64,000 bases of DNA from Pseudomonas azerbaijanoccidentalis (GTDB lineage: Bacteria > Pseudomonadota > Gammaproteobacteria > Pseudomonadales > Pseudomonadaceae): NCBI RefSeq assembly GCF_019145495.1, contig NZ_JAHSTU010000010.1:228643-292642 (forward strand), given 5' to 3'. Position numbers and translations under genes: made by a program. Shown in pieces: positions 17,854 through 25,628 of the stretch; position 1 is the stretch's first letter, and every line of letters starts with the position of its first letter. The notes beneath the pieces were generated by a model that searched no databases, was not told the DNA's origin, and saw nothing but the letters and a program-made list of their open reading frames with translations.

Positions 17854-17950
17854 CGCCATCGCGGGCAAGCCCGCTCCCACAGAGTTTTGGGCGATCACCC
17901 ATTTTGTGAACGACTCGGAACCTGTGGGAGCGGGCTTGCCCGCGATGGCG
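17854..17950. repeat. REP doublet, family B
   Basis: The arms at 17854-17882 (CGCCATCGCGGGCAAGCCCG...) and 17922-17950 are almost perfect reverse complements with a 39-base spacer. The core GCGGGCTTGCCCGCGA is shared with 10091-10113. It occupies most of the gap between the convergent ybhN-like and hydrolase genes. Confidence 0.88.
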
Positions 17951-17969
17951 CCCGCAAGTACACCCAAAA

Positions 17970-18728
17970 TCACTTGGACTGAATAATGCTCAACCGTTCA
18001 CCCACCACCATTTCCGTGATCCAGTCCACAAGGATCGAGGTGTAAGCCTGCTGTGAAACCGGGTCACTCAACGCATGATCGGCACCGTCGATGATCCGGT
18101 GCGTCAACGAGTGTGTCTGCTGGCATGCCGCGCGGTAACTCATAATGGTTGCGTGCGGCACGTAGTCATCGGTCTCCGACTCAACCAACAACACATCCCC
18201 GGTAAATTCCGAACAGGCGTGCAAGGCTCGATTGCTGTCGGCGCGCACCAGCGTGCTGCGGTAATCACGCAGGTCGAGCTTGTCCAGATCGCGTTTGGGC
18301 GTGTGCCATTTATCGTCGCGATACAGCGCCGGCACCCGCAACGCCAGCCAGCGCACGGGGCGCAGAGAGGTCAGGATCGACGCCAGGTAACCACCATAAC
18401 TGGTGCCCACCACGGCAATCGCCGATGTGTCGAGCGCCGGGTGCGCCAGCAACCGGTCGTAGGCCGCCAACAGGTCACGCAGGTTGTCTTCGCGAGTCAC
18501 CCGTGACAGCGGAATGCCGGTGCCACCCGTGTGTCCGCGCAGGTCGAACGTCAGGCACACACAACCCAGGCCTGCGATACCTTTGGCCCGTTCCAGGTCC
18601 CGTTCCTGACTACCGCCCCAGCCGTGTACAAACAACACGCCGGGGACTTTCGATTTGGGACTGAGGAACGTCCCGCTCATCTGTTCATCGTCGATGTCGA
18701 TTTGAATGCTTTCGCTTCTAGCCGTCAT
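17970..18728 (-). CDS. Alpha/beta hydrolase (dienelactone hydrolase-like)
   Basis: A 252-residue soluble serine hydrolase. The nucleophile elbow GTSYGG places the serine at 110. HGWGGS at 35-40 is the oxyanion-loop region, and the likely triad partners are an aspartate in ETDDYVPH and the histidine in DGADHALSD. The DLRGHTGGTG strand (62-71) fits acyl-peptidase or dienelactone-type members. Its ATG overlaps the end of the upstream DUF3182 gene by 11 bases, so they form one translational unit and probably one pathway. The substrate is unknown. Confidence 0.85.
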   Translation of the reverse strand: MTARSESIQIDIDDEQMSGTFLSPKSKVPGVLFVHGWGGSQERDLERAKGIAGLGCVCLTFDLRGHTGGTGIPLSRVTREDNLRDLLAAYDRLLAHPALDTSAIAVVGTSYGGYLASILTSLRPVRWLALRVPALYRDDKWHTPKRDLDKLDLRDYRSTLVRADSNRALHACSEFTGDVLLVESETDDYVPHATIMSYRAACQQTHSLTHRIIDGADHALSDPVSQQAYTSILVDWITEMVVGERLSIIQSK

Positions 18729-19827
18729 AGGATTTGACCGTTACGTACTTGAGTAGAAAATCACTGTTTTGCGCCGGCCCCCGGTACACCTCGATGGCGT
18801 CCACGGGCAGCGGCTGATCAATGTAGGTTTCCACCGAGGACACGCGGATCGCGCGCATTCCCGGGTCGTTGAGAAACGCCTGCAACGCTGCCACTTCAGC
18901 GCTGCTGGCGCCGCCCATGCGCCAGGACTGTTCGAGCACGCCGCTACGCTGTCTGCCGTCGCTGGCCAGCCCTTGGGCGATGTCGTAATTGCGCCGCGAG
19001 GCATAGAACCCGGGGTAGGCTTCATCGGCGGCACTGTCGAAGACCTGCGCTTGATGGATCGCCAGTTGCACATCATCCGCCAAATCCAGTTTCAGCAAAT
19101 CATCATAGCCGCCCTGCACCACCAGCAGATTGGACCCGCCGTACACAGCCTCGCCGTGGGCGTCTTCGGTCAAGTATTGATCACCGCAGTAACTCAGCAC
19201 TTTATTGCCGATGAAACTCTGACCGACGCTGTGGGTGACGACCTTATCCAGGTCCTGCTCCAGCACCACGCCCTCGCTGAACAAGTCTTTGGCTTCTGGG
19301 CGGGCGAGGATTTCATCGAACTGATCGAGGCTTTTGATCACTTCCTGCCCGCGTCCGGCGCACGCATGGATAGGCTTGAGACGAATCGGCCCGGCGTAGA
19401 GCAGATGCTCCGCCGCCGGTCGTGCATCTTCGAACGAGAACACGCTGAGGCCGTCGAGCACGACACTGCGCACCCGCTCGGAAAACAACGGCGCCCAGCC
19501 TTGCGGCGCGTGGGCCTGATAGCTCAACAAGCCGTGAGTTATGGCTTTGGTGCAGATGAAATCATGCTCGACATAGCCGCCCCACAAATCTTCCGGACCT
19601 TTGACACCCAATTGCCGAGCGGCCGCGGCGCCGACGAGCGTCTGGGTTGGCAGCAGGTAGAGATCGCGACCGCCATGCTCTTGCGGGTCGTAACTGCCGC
19701 CGAACTTGAGCCCGAGTATTTGCGCCAGCCAGCGAGCCAACGCGCGGTTGGTTTCAACTTCGTGCTGCGGCGCATCAGCGTGCACCGAATGAGCGACCAC
19801 CAGTTTCTTGCAGTTTGCCGGGGTCAT
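18718..19827 (-). CDS. DUF3182 family protein, probable ATP-grasp enzyme
   Basis: A 369-residue protein of unknown function. The middle part (about 145-205) reads like an ATP-grasp nucleotide site: a lysine strand IRLKPIHACAGRGQ, a following helix, then EGVVLEQDLDK. A late conserved RRNYDIAQG and SWRMGGAS segment (about 275-310) could supply metal-binding residues. If so, it would ligate a carboxylate to an amine or thiol using ATP, but this is inference from motif shape. It starts the operon with the alpha/beta hydrolase. The 207-base upstream gap holds a 14-base palindrome (19899-19912) that might be an operator. Confidence 0.75.
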   Translation of the reverse strand: MTPANCKKLVVAHSVHADAPQHEVETNRALARWLAQILGLKFGGSYDPQEHGGRDLYLLPTQTLVGAAAARQLGVKGPEDLWGGYVEHDFICTKAITHGLLSYQAHAPQGWAPLFSERVRSVVLDGLSVFSFEDARPAAEHLLYAGPIRLKPIHACAGRGQEVIKSLDQFDEILARPEAKDLFSEGVVLEQDLDKVVTHSVGQSFIGNKVLSYCGDQYLTEDAHGEAVYGGSNLLVVQGGYDDLLKLDLADDVQLAIHQAQVFDSAADEAYPGFYASRRNYDIAQGLASDGRQRSGVLEQSWRMGGASSAEVAALQAFLNDPGMRAIRVSSVETYIDQPLPVDAIEVYRGPAQNSDFLLKYVTVKSYDG

Positions 19828-19898
19828 GCATCCCCCTTCAATCGGCGCTAGATGAATGTAGCTGGAGAGGTGCAGAGATCAGGCCAACGGTGCTTGCT

Positions 19899-19912
19899 GA
19901 AAAACGTTTTTC
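19899..19912. promoter_or_regulatory. 14-base palindrome upstream of the DUF3182 gene
   Basis: GAAAAACGTTTTTC is a perfect palindrome 72 bases before the DUF3182 start. It is a possible operator, but no known regulator motif is matched with certainty and A/T-rich palindromes occur by chance. Confidence 0.3.
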
Positions 19913-20034
19913 CAATCAAACGGTTGCAGCGTTGGTGATAGCAGGACGCCAGCTTCATTCTGCACGACCTCTACGGCATGCCCTGCAATTTGCACGATTT
20001 CAAGCATTGGGAAGTTCAACTGCAGGAGCGGCAG

Positions 20035-21027
20035 TTATCGGCTCGCCGCCACCGGCGTCACGCCGAATCGCGTCCGGTAATCACTCGGCGCCAGACCGGT
20101 GATTTTCTTGAACGTCGAACGGAATGCCCCCGGGTCCTGATAGCCCACCGTCCATGCAATGTGATCAATGGTGCCATTGGTGAACTCGAGCATTTCCCGG
20201 GCCTTGCCCACGCGCAAATGTTGGCAGTACTCCGTGGGCTTGAGCCCGGTGGCCGTGCGAAACCGACGCAGGAAGGTTCGTTCCTCCAGCCCTGCCCGCT
20301 CGGCCATTGCCGGCAGAGAAACGTCAGTGGCCCCGGTGCTTTGCAGCCAGTGCTGGACCTTGAGAATCGAGCCGTCGCCATGACTGAGGATCGGCGCGAA
20401 GTTGCTGCCGCACTCGCTCGCGCTGTCGCTGTGCTCGACCACCAGAAAACGCGCGGTGCCGGTGGCAATGCTCGGCCCCAGCAGGCGATCCACCAGACGC
20501 AACCCCAGCTCGGACCAGGCCATCAGCCCGGCCGTGGTGATCAGGTCGCCGTCGTCGACAATCGGTGTATCGGCCTTGAGCTTGATGGCCGGGTAACGCT
20601 CGGCAAAGGTCTTGGCCGAGGTCCAGTGGGTCGTCGCGCTGCGACCATCGAGCAGACCGCTTTCCGCCAGCAGAATCGAACCCACACAGACACCGCCCAA
20701 GGTGGCGCCGCTGGCGTGCTGCTGACGAATCCAGTCAATCAGCCCCTGCGGCGCCTGCCCTTCGGAGAACCCGGCAATCGACGGCGGAATCATCACCGCC
20801 ACTAACGCACGCTCGGGGCCGGGATGGCTGTCGTAGATCCGCACCGGTGCCTGATCGCCCTCGACCTGCCAATGGCTGACGCGCAACAACGGCAAATGCG
20901 CGGCCTGATGCTCCGCGGCAATCCGGTTGGCCACCCCGAACAGGTCCGTCAACCCATGCACCGCCGCCATCTGCGCGCCGGGATAGATCAGCACACCCAG
21001 CTCGGCGATTGCCTTTTGTGCGTCCAT
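20035..21027 (-). CDS. GlxA-type transcriptional regulator (DJ-1/PfpI + AraC HTH)
   Basis: A 330-residue regulator. The N-terminal DJ-1/PfpI-like domain (about 8-190) keeps a cysteine at the nucleophile elbow (GGVCVGS, C114), and a C-terminal AraC double helix-turn-helix follows (about 225-325, with DHIAWTVGYQDPGAFRSTFKK). Relatives control catabolism of quaternary amines or amino acids. The ATG at 21027 is chosen because upstream codons run antisense through the next gene. It is divergent from the isochorismatase-like hydrolase across 102 bases, so that gene is the likely target. Confidence 0.9.
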   Translation of the reverse strand: MDAQKAIAELGVLIYPGAQMAAVHGLTDLFGVANRIAAEHQAAHLPLLRVSHWQVEGDQAPVRIYDSHPGPERALVAVMIPPSIAGFSEGQAPQGLIDWIRQQHASGATLGGVCVGSILLAESGLLDGRSATTHWTSAKTFAERYPAIKLKADTPIVDDGDLITTAGLMAWSELGLRLVDRLLGPSIATGTARFLVVEHSDSASECGSNFAPILSHGDGSILKVQHWLQSTGATDVSLPAMAERAGLEERTFLRRFRTATGLKPTEYCQHLRVGKAREMLEFTNGTIDHIAWTVGYQDPGAFRSTFKKITGLAPSDYRTRFGVTPVAASR

Positions 21028-21129
21028 TGTCAGTTTTCCCCCTTCAATTGTCGGTGCGGCCAATCCTCGAATGCCCTGCAAAAGCCAATACTTCATTCCA
21101 CACCCAAACCGCACTTCGAGGAAACAGTC

Positions 21130-21678
21130 ATGGCCAAGCAAGCACTCATCGTAGTCGATATCCAAAACGACTACTTCCCTCAAGGCAAGTGGCCGCTGGT
21201 CGGGGCCGATGCCGCCGCCGACAACGCCGTTCGCCTGCTCAAGGCCTTTCGCGAAGCCGGTGATTCGGTGGTGCACATCCGCCACGAATTCACCTCCGAG
21301 GACGCACCGTTTTTCACCCCGAACTCCGAAGGCGCCAAGCTTCACCCTAAAGTCCTCAACCAGGCCAATGAGCCGGTCGTACTCAAGCACTTCGTCAATT
21401 CGTTCCGCGAAACCGAACTGCAGTCCATCCTCGACGAGCAAGGCGTCAAGGAACTGGTGGTGGTCGGCAGCATGAGCCACATGTGCGTCGACGGCATCAC
21501 CCGTGCGGCCAATGATCTGGGCTACAGCGTCATTGTAATTCATGACGCCTGTGCCTCCCGCGACCTGGAGTTCAACGGCACCACCGTCCCGGCGGCCCAC
21601 GTACATGCCGCGTTCATGTCCGCGCTGGGCTTTGCCTACGCCGACGTGGTGTCCACTGACGAATTCCTCGCCCGTTAA
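21130..21678 (+). CDS. Isochorismatase-like cysteine hydrolase
   Basis: Cytosolic hydrolase of 182 residues. The family triad is visible: D10 (VVDIQND), K86 (VLKHFVNSF) and C119 (SHMCVDG). Relatives hydrolyse nicotinamide, N-carbamoyl compounds or other amides; the pocket cannot be assigned here. GAGGA sits 8 bases before the ATG at 21130. It stands alone between a divergent GlxA-type regulator and a clear intrinsic terminator. Induction by that regulator is likely but inferred. Confidence 0.9.
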   Translation: MAKQALIVVDIQNDYFPQGKWPLVGADAAADNAVRLLKAFREAGDSVVHIRHEFTSEDAPFFTPNSEGAKLHPKVLNQANEPVVLKHFVNSFRETELQSILDEQGVKELVVVGSMSHMCVDGITRAANDLGYSVIVIHDACASRDLEFNGTTVPAAHVHAAFMSALGFAYADVVSTDEFLAR

Positions 21679-21758
21679 GCGCCCGCCGCGCCATTCGACG
21701 GAAAAGGCCAACACAGGCATGAAGGTGTTCGCCAAAAGCTGATACGCAGCAAAAATAT

Positions 21759-21792
21759 AAAAACCCATGGCGCCCATGCCATGGGTTTTTTA
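21759..21792. terminator. Intrinsic terminator after the isochorismatase-like gene
   Basis: A 13-base stem (21759-21771 AAAAACCCATGGC with 21778-21790) encloses a 6-base loop and is followed by a T run. A-rich and T-rich flanks allow use in both directions, although only the plus-strand gene needs it. Confidence 0.88.
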
Positions 21793-21947
21793 TTGCCCGT
21801 GAGTCTGGACGATCTGCACCGAACGCAAGACCGCCAGAACCCAGGAAAGTCATGCCAAAGCCAACAATGGCCTCACTCCCAACGCGTCGATGGGGAGATT
21901 GCTTTGCTCAACGCCACTTTCGAGACATCTCACTGGAAGCCTGAACC

Positions 21948-22448
21948 ATGAACAGCATGAACATCAGCACTGACAGCCTGACGAAAAAAACATCCCTGGG
22001 CCTCACCACCATGGCGATCGGGACCTACGGCATCTATGTCGCCCTCGCCGTTATCTACTTCTGGTTCGGCGGGATGAAGTTCACCCACTACGAAGCCCAG
22101 GGGCTGGTACCACTGGTCAGCAATAGTCCCTTCCTCGGTTGGGTCTACAACCTTTTCAGCGTGGACCTGTTTTCCAGTTTGCTTGGCGTTCTGGAGGTTT
22201 CGATCGGTGTATTGATTGCCGGTCGCCTGCTGTCGCCAAAGCTTTCCCTGATCGGCGGGGTTCTGTCAGCCGGACTGTTTTTCACTACGCTTAGCTTCAT
22301 GTTCTCGACACCCGGCGTGATTGAACCCGGCCTTGGTTTCCCGGCCATTACAGTCGCACCAGGCCAGTTCCTGCTCAAGGACATCGGTTTGCTAGCCGCC
22401 TCCCTGTTCGTGGCAGGCCATTCGCTGACCAAACTGGAAACGACTTGA
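21948..22448 (+). CDS. DUF417 membrane protein, RclC (YkgB)-like
   Basis: A 166-residue inner-membrane protein with about four hydrophobic segments. YFWFGGMKFTHYEAQGL, VSNSPFLGW and LGVLEVSIGVLIA line up with E. coli RclC/YkgB as I recall it (WIGLLKFVPYEA, VANSPL, GVVEVIIGVL). RclC belongs to a hypochlorite-defence regulon of unknown mechanism. It is shorter than E. coli RclC (197) because an internal loop is missing. Convergent with it, only 30 bases away, is an RclR-like AraC regulator, supporting the link. The promoter must lie in 21793-21947. Confidence 0.82.
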   Translation: MNSMNISTDSLTKKTSLGLTTMAIGTYGIYVALAVIYFWFGGMKFTHYEAQGLVPLVSNSPFLGWVYNLFSVDLFSSLLGVLEVSIGVLIAGRLLSPKLSLIGGVLSAGLFFTTLSFMFSTPGVIEPGLGFPAITVAPGQFLLKDIGLLAASLFVAGHSLTKLETT

Positions 22449-22478
22449 GCTGAAAACTTCATCCGCCGATGGCCTGAA

Positions 22479-23348
22479 TCAGTTCGCTGCGTTCAGGTCA
22501 TCAGCCTCAGAAAATGTGGCGCCCTCAATGGTCAGAGACTTCATCCAGTCCCGTGGGCTGCAGCCGGTCTTGCGGCGAAACGCCCGGGCCAGCGCTGACG
22601 GACTTTCATAGCCCACCTCATCGGCAATCAGCGTAATCGGCCGCCCTTCCCGAAGGCGCTTCTGCGCCAGACTGATCCGCCAGCTCAACAGATAATCCAA
22701 CGGCGTTTGTCCCAGGACGGAACGGAAATGCGCCGCATACGCAGCGCGCGACATGTTGGACTCGTTCGCCAACTCGGCCACGGACCAGAGTCGTTGAGGC
22801 TGGTTATGCATCTGTATCAGCGAGCGCGCCAGGCGCAAATCGGCCAGTCCAGCCATCATGCCGGTGCTCAACTGCTGATGGTCGAGCAAGTGCCGAAACA
22901 GCAGGATGATCAACAGCTCGAACAAGCGATCAAGCACCGCCTCCCTGCCGCAATGCCCACCCGAGGCTTCACTGAACAGCCATCTCAAGGTGTCCGCCAG
23001 CAACGGAAGCTCCTCCAGAGGCAACACCAGCAGCTCGGGAAGCGACGCACAGATCGGATTGCTGATACCGCCATCGAACAGCATCGTTGCACATAACAAC
23101 TGAGCGCCCTCATGCTCGTTAGCGATGAGTTGATGGCGGCTGGGGCGCGGTAGAAAAATCAGGCTCGGGCGAGTAAGCAGCACGCTACTTTTGCCGGGTC
23201 CCTTCAAGCCGACCGTGCCGGCCTGCAACAGGTGAATATGCCCGCGCAGGTCTGCGCCATCATAGGTGGACATCCCGCACAGCTTGCCGCTGTAAAACAG
23301 GTTTGCACGCACGCCGAACTGTGACAGCAACGTAGACAGGCGATCCAT
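22479..23348 (-). CDS. AraC-family regulator with cupin-type sensor, RclR-like
   Basis: A 289-residue transcription factor. The N-terminal cupin-like sensor (about 1-165, beginning DRLSTLLSQFG) belongs to the group that includes E. coli RclR. The AraC DNA-binding domain spans about 185-272 (SVAELANESNMSRAAYAAHF, then the second helix pair). RclR senses hypochlorite through C21 and C89; this protein has cysteines at 24 and 86, similarly spaced. Further cysteines are at 100, 133 and 263. The start at 23348 matches the family N terminus. It is convergent with the RclC-like gene, so control would be in trans. Confidence 0.85.
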   Translation of the reverse strand: MDRLSTLLSQFGVRANLFYSGKLCGMSTYDGADLRGHIHLLQAGTVGLKGPGKSSVLLTRPSLIFLPRPSRHQLIANEHEGAQLLCATMLFDGGISNPICASLPELLVLPLEELPLLADTLRWLFSEASGGHCGREAVLDRLFELLIILLFRHLLDHQQLSTGMMAGLADLRLARSLIQMHNQPQRLWSVAELANESNMSRAAYAAHFRSVLGQTPLDYLLSWRISLAQKRLREGRPITLIADEVGYESPSALARAFRRKTGCSPRDWMKSLTIEGATFSEADDLNAAN

Positions 23349-23447
23349 AGGGCAACTCGGCACAAGGTCTGGACACGTAGCAGAGTAACACCGCACGTCA
23401 GGGGTTGATCGGGCCTGACCTCAACAAGATTGCCCCGCTGAAAAAGC

Positions 23448-23483
23448 AAAAAGCCCGACTTCCATACGGAGGCCGGGCTTTTT
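23448..23483 (-). terminator. Intrinsic terminator of the yajR-ssb operon
   Basis: A long stem with arms 23448-23463 and 23468-23483 (AAAAAGCCCGaCTTCC paired with GGAggCCGGGCTTTTT) lies 26 bases after the ssb stop. It is T-rich at the 3' side in the minus direction. Confidence 0.88.
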
Positions 23484-23508
23484 CAGGTTCTATTCTTGGT
23501 GACAAGAA

Positions 23509-24030
23509 TCAGAACGGGATATCGTCATCAAAGCTGTCGAAATCCGGAGCTGGCTGCGGTGCGGCCTGCTGTGGAGCCGGAGCCGAACGCTGTTGCGGAG
23601 CCGACTGCTGCGGACGCGGAGCCTGCTGGCGCGGAGCGGATTGCTGGTAGTTGTTACCGCCACCCTGGCCTTGCTGGTCGCCCTGAGGACGGCCACCCAG
23701 CAGTTGCATGGTGCCTTGCATGTCGACCACGATTTCAGTGGTGTAACGCTTGATACCGTCTTTTTCCCACTCGCGAGTCTGCAGTTTGCCTTCGATGTAG
23801 ACCTGCGAACCTTTACGCAGGTACTCGCCAGCGATTTCTGCGACTTTGCCGAACATCGACACACGGTGCCATTCGGTTTTTTCGACTTTCTGACCGGTTT
23901 GCTTGTCGGTCCACTGTTCGCTGGTCGCCAGACTCAGGTTGGTCACGGCGTTGCCATTCGGCAGGTAACGAACTTCAGGATCCTGGCCGCAAGTGCCGAC
24001 CAATATGACTTTGTTAACCCCACGGGCCAT
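23509..24030 (-). CDS. ssb: Single-stranded DNA-binding protein
   Basis: Replication and repair protein that coats single-stranded DNA as a tetramer. The 173-residue chain has an OB fold (about 1-110, starting ARGVNKVILVGTCGQDPEVR), a Gln/Pro-rich linker (111-162) and the acidic tip DFDSFDDDIPF that recruits partner enzymes. It begins 9 bases after the yajR stop, so both are likely on one transcript. In E. coli ssb instead faces uvrA directly; here yajR is interposed, as in P. aeruginosa. Confidence 0.97.
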   Translation of the reverse strand: MARGVNKVILVGTCGQDPEVRYLPNGNAVTNLSLATSEQWTDKQTGQKVEKTEWHRVSMFGKVAEIAGEYLRKGSQVYIEGKLQTREWEKDGIKRYTTEIVVDMQGTMQLLGGRPQGDQQGQGGGNNYQQSAPRQQAPRPQQSAPQQRSAPAPQQAAPQPAPDFDSFDDDIPF

Positions 24031-24039
24031 TACGTTCTC

Positions 24040-25437
24040 CTAGGCTACGCACGCTGCCCCGGCCGGGTTGTTCACCAGGCTCTCAAGGGTGGTGCGATCC
24101 AATAGTTCGGTGTCCAATTTGATGTAAATGGCCGCTTCATCAGCGACTATCACTGCATCTGTTACCCCTACGACGGCCTTCAGGCGCTCGACCAGACCCG
24201 CTTCGCGGATCGCCTCGGGCGACAACGGCAAGCGCAGGCTTGTCACGTAGGGAGGTTCACGCATGGTAACAGCAAAAACCAGCCAAAGTGCAGCCAGCCC
24301 GGCGCAACCGAGGAACACAACCGACAAACCGCCATGCTGGAACAACCAGCCGCCGAGGATCCCGCCGAGTGCCGAGCCAAGGAATTGACTGGTGGAGTAA
24401 ACCCCCATCGCCGTGCCTTTGCCGCCTGCCGGTGAAACCTTGCTGATCAACGATGGCAACGAAGCTTCCAGCAGATTGAACGCGGTAAAGAACACCACCG
24501 TACCGATCACCAGAGCCCGCAAGCTATCGCCGAACTGCCAGAAGAATAGCTCAGTGAGCATCAGCGTCACGACGGCGCCGAGCAAAACTCGTTTCATTTT
24601 GCGTCGCTTCTCGCCGTAGATGATGAACGGAATCATGGCGAAGAACGAAATCAGCAGCGCGGTCAGGTACACCCACCAGTGCTGCTCCTTGGGCAGCCCG
24701 GCTTTTTCGACCAGCGCCAACGGCAAAGCAACGAAGCTCGACATCAACATCGCGTGCAAGACGAAAATGCCCAGGTCCAGGCGCAGCAGGTCCGGATGTT
24801 TCAGCGTCGGAATCAGCGCCTGGCGCGCCACACCGGATTCGCGGTGCTGCAATGGCCCGGTGGAGCGAGGCACCATGAACATCACAATGACAATGCCGAA
24901 CAGCGCCATGCCGCCCGTGGCGAGGAACAGCCCGGACAGACCGAAAGCGCGGGTCAGCAACGGCCCGACCACCATCGCGACGGCAAACGACAGGCCGATG
25001 GTCATGCCGATCATGGCCATGGCCTTGGTCCTGTGCTGCTCGCGGGTCAAATCTGACAGCAATGCCATGACGGCGGCGGAAATCGCCCCCGCACCCTGCA
25101 GGATGCGACCGGCGATCACGCCCCAGATCGAATCGGCATTGGCCGCCAGCACGCTGCCGAGGGCGAACACGATCAACCCCAAGTAAATCACCGGGCGGCG
25201 GCCGATGCGGTCGGAAATGAAACCAAACGGTATCTGGAAAATCGCCTGGGTCAGGCCATAAGCGCCAATCGCCAGCCCGATCAGGGCCGGGGTCGCGCCT
25301 GCCAGGTCCATGCCGTAGGTCGCCAGTACCGGCAACACCATGAACATGCCAAGCATACGGAACGCGAACACCAAGGCCAGACCGCTCGCCGCGCGGGTCT
25401 CGCTGCCACTCATGCGTTCGCTGTGGGGATCGTGCAT
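24040..25437 (-). CDS. yajR: MFS transporter YajR with C-terminal YAM-like domain
   Basis: A 465-residue major facilitator protein. Membrane part: 12 segments with FRMLGMFMVLPVL and YGLTQAIFQIPFG near the start, closely resembling E. coli YajR, plus motif A SDRIGRRP. After the last helix, the segment EPPYVTSLRLPL leads into about 70 soluble residues with a beta-alpha-beta pattern, the YAM (ferredoxin-like) domain known from YajR. The natural substrate is not established. It is divergent from uvrA and precedes ssb by 9 bases. A TAGAAT hexamer at 25467-25472 could be its -10, but no good -35 accompanies it. Confidence 0.9.
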   Translation of the reverse strand: MHDPHSERMSGSETRAASGLALVFAFRMLGMFMVLPVLATYGMDLAGATPALIGLAIGAYGLTQAIFQIPFGFISDRIGRRPVIYLGLIVFALGSVLAANADSIWGVIAGRILQGAGAISAAVMALLSDLTREQHRTKAMAMIGMTIGLSFAVAMVVGPLLTRAFGLSGLFLATGGMALFGIVIVMFMVPRSTGPLQHRESGVARQALIPTLKHPDLLRLDLGIFVLHAMLMSSFVALPLALVEKAGLPKEQHWWVYLTALLISFFAMIPFIIYGEKRRKMKRVLLGAVVTLMLTELFFWQFGDSLRALVIGTVVFFTAFNLLEASLPSLISKVSPAGGKGTAMGVYSTSQFLGSALGGILGGWLFQHGGLSVVFLGCAGLAALWLVFAVTMREPPYVTSLRLPLSPEAIREAGLVERLKAVVGVTDAVIVADEAAIYIKLDTELLDRTTLESLVNNPAGAACVA

Positions 25438-25628
25438 GGAAAAACCTCATGTGAACCGGCGGCGATTCTACCAGTCCCATCGATTGGCGGGGTATATCGC
25501 GACGCTTTGCCGCGTGTAGATGACAGAGCTTTCATGTAAGCCTGCAATGACATCATTCGATAGTGTGCATCCATCCAGTATTTGGCCGTATACTCCTACG
25601 TTTTCGACGCCCGCCAAGCGAGGCCACT

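Noticed and set aside
21028..21777. N-terminal extension of the GlxA-type regulator to 580 residues
   Set aside because: The extra 250 codons are antisense to the isochorismatase-like gene and do not look like a protein domain.
25438..25628. SOS (LexA) box between yajR and uvrA
   Set aside because: CAGTATTTGGCCGTATAC has palindromic flavour but lacks the CTGT/ACAG ends.
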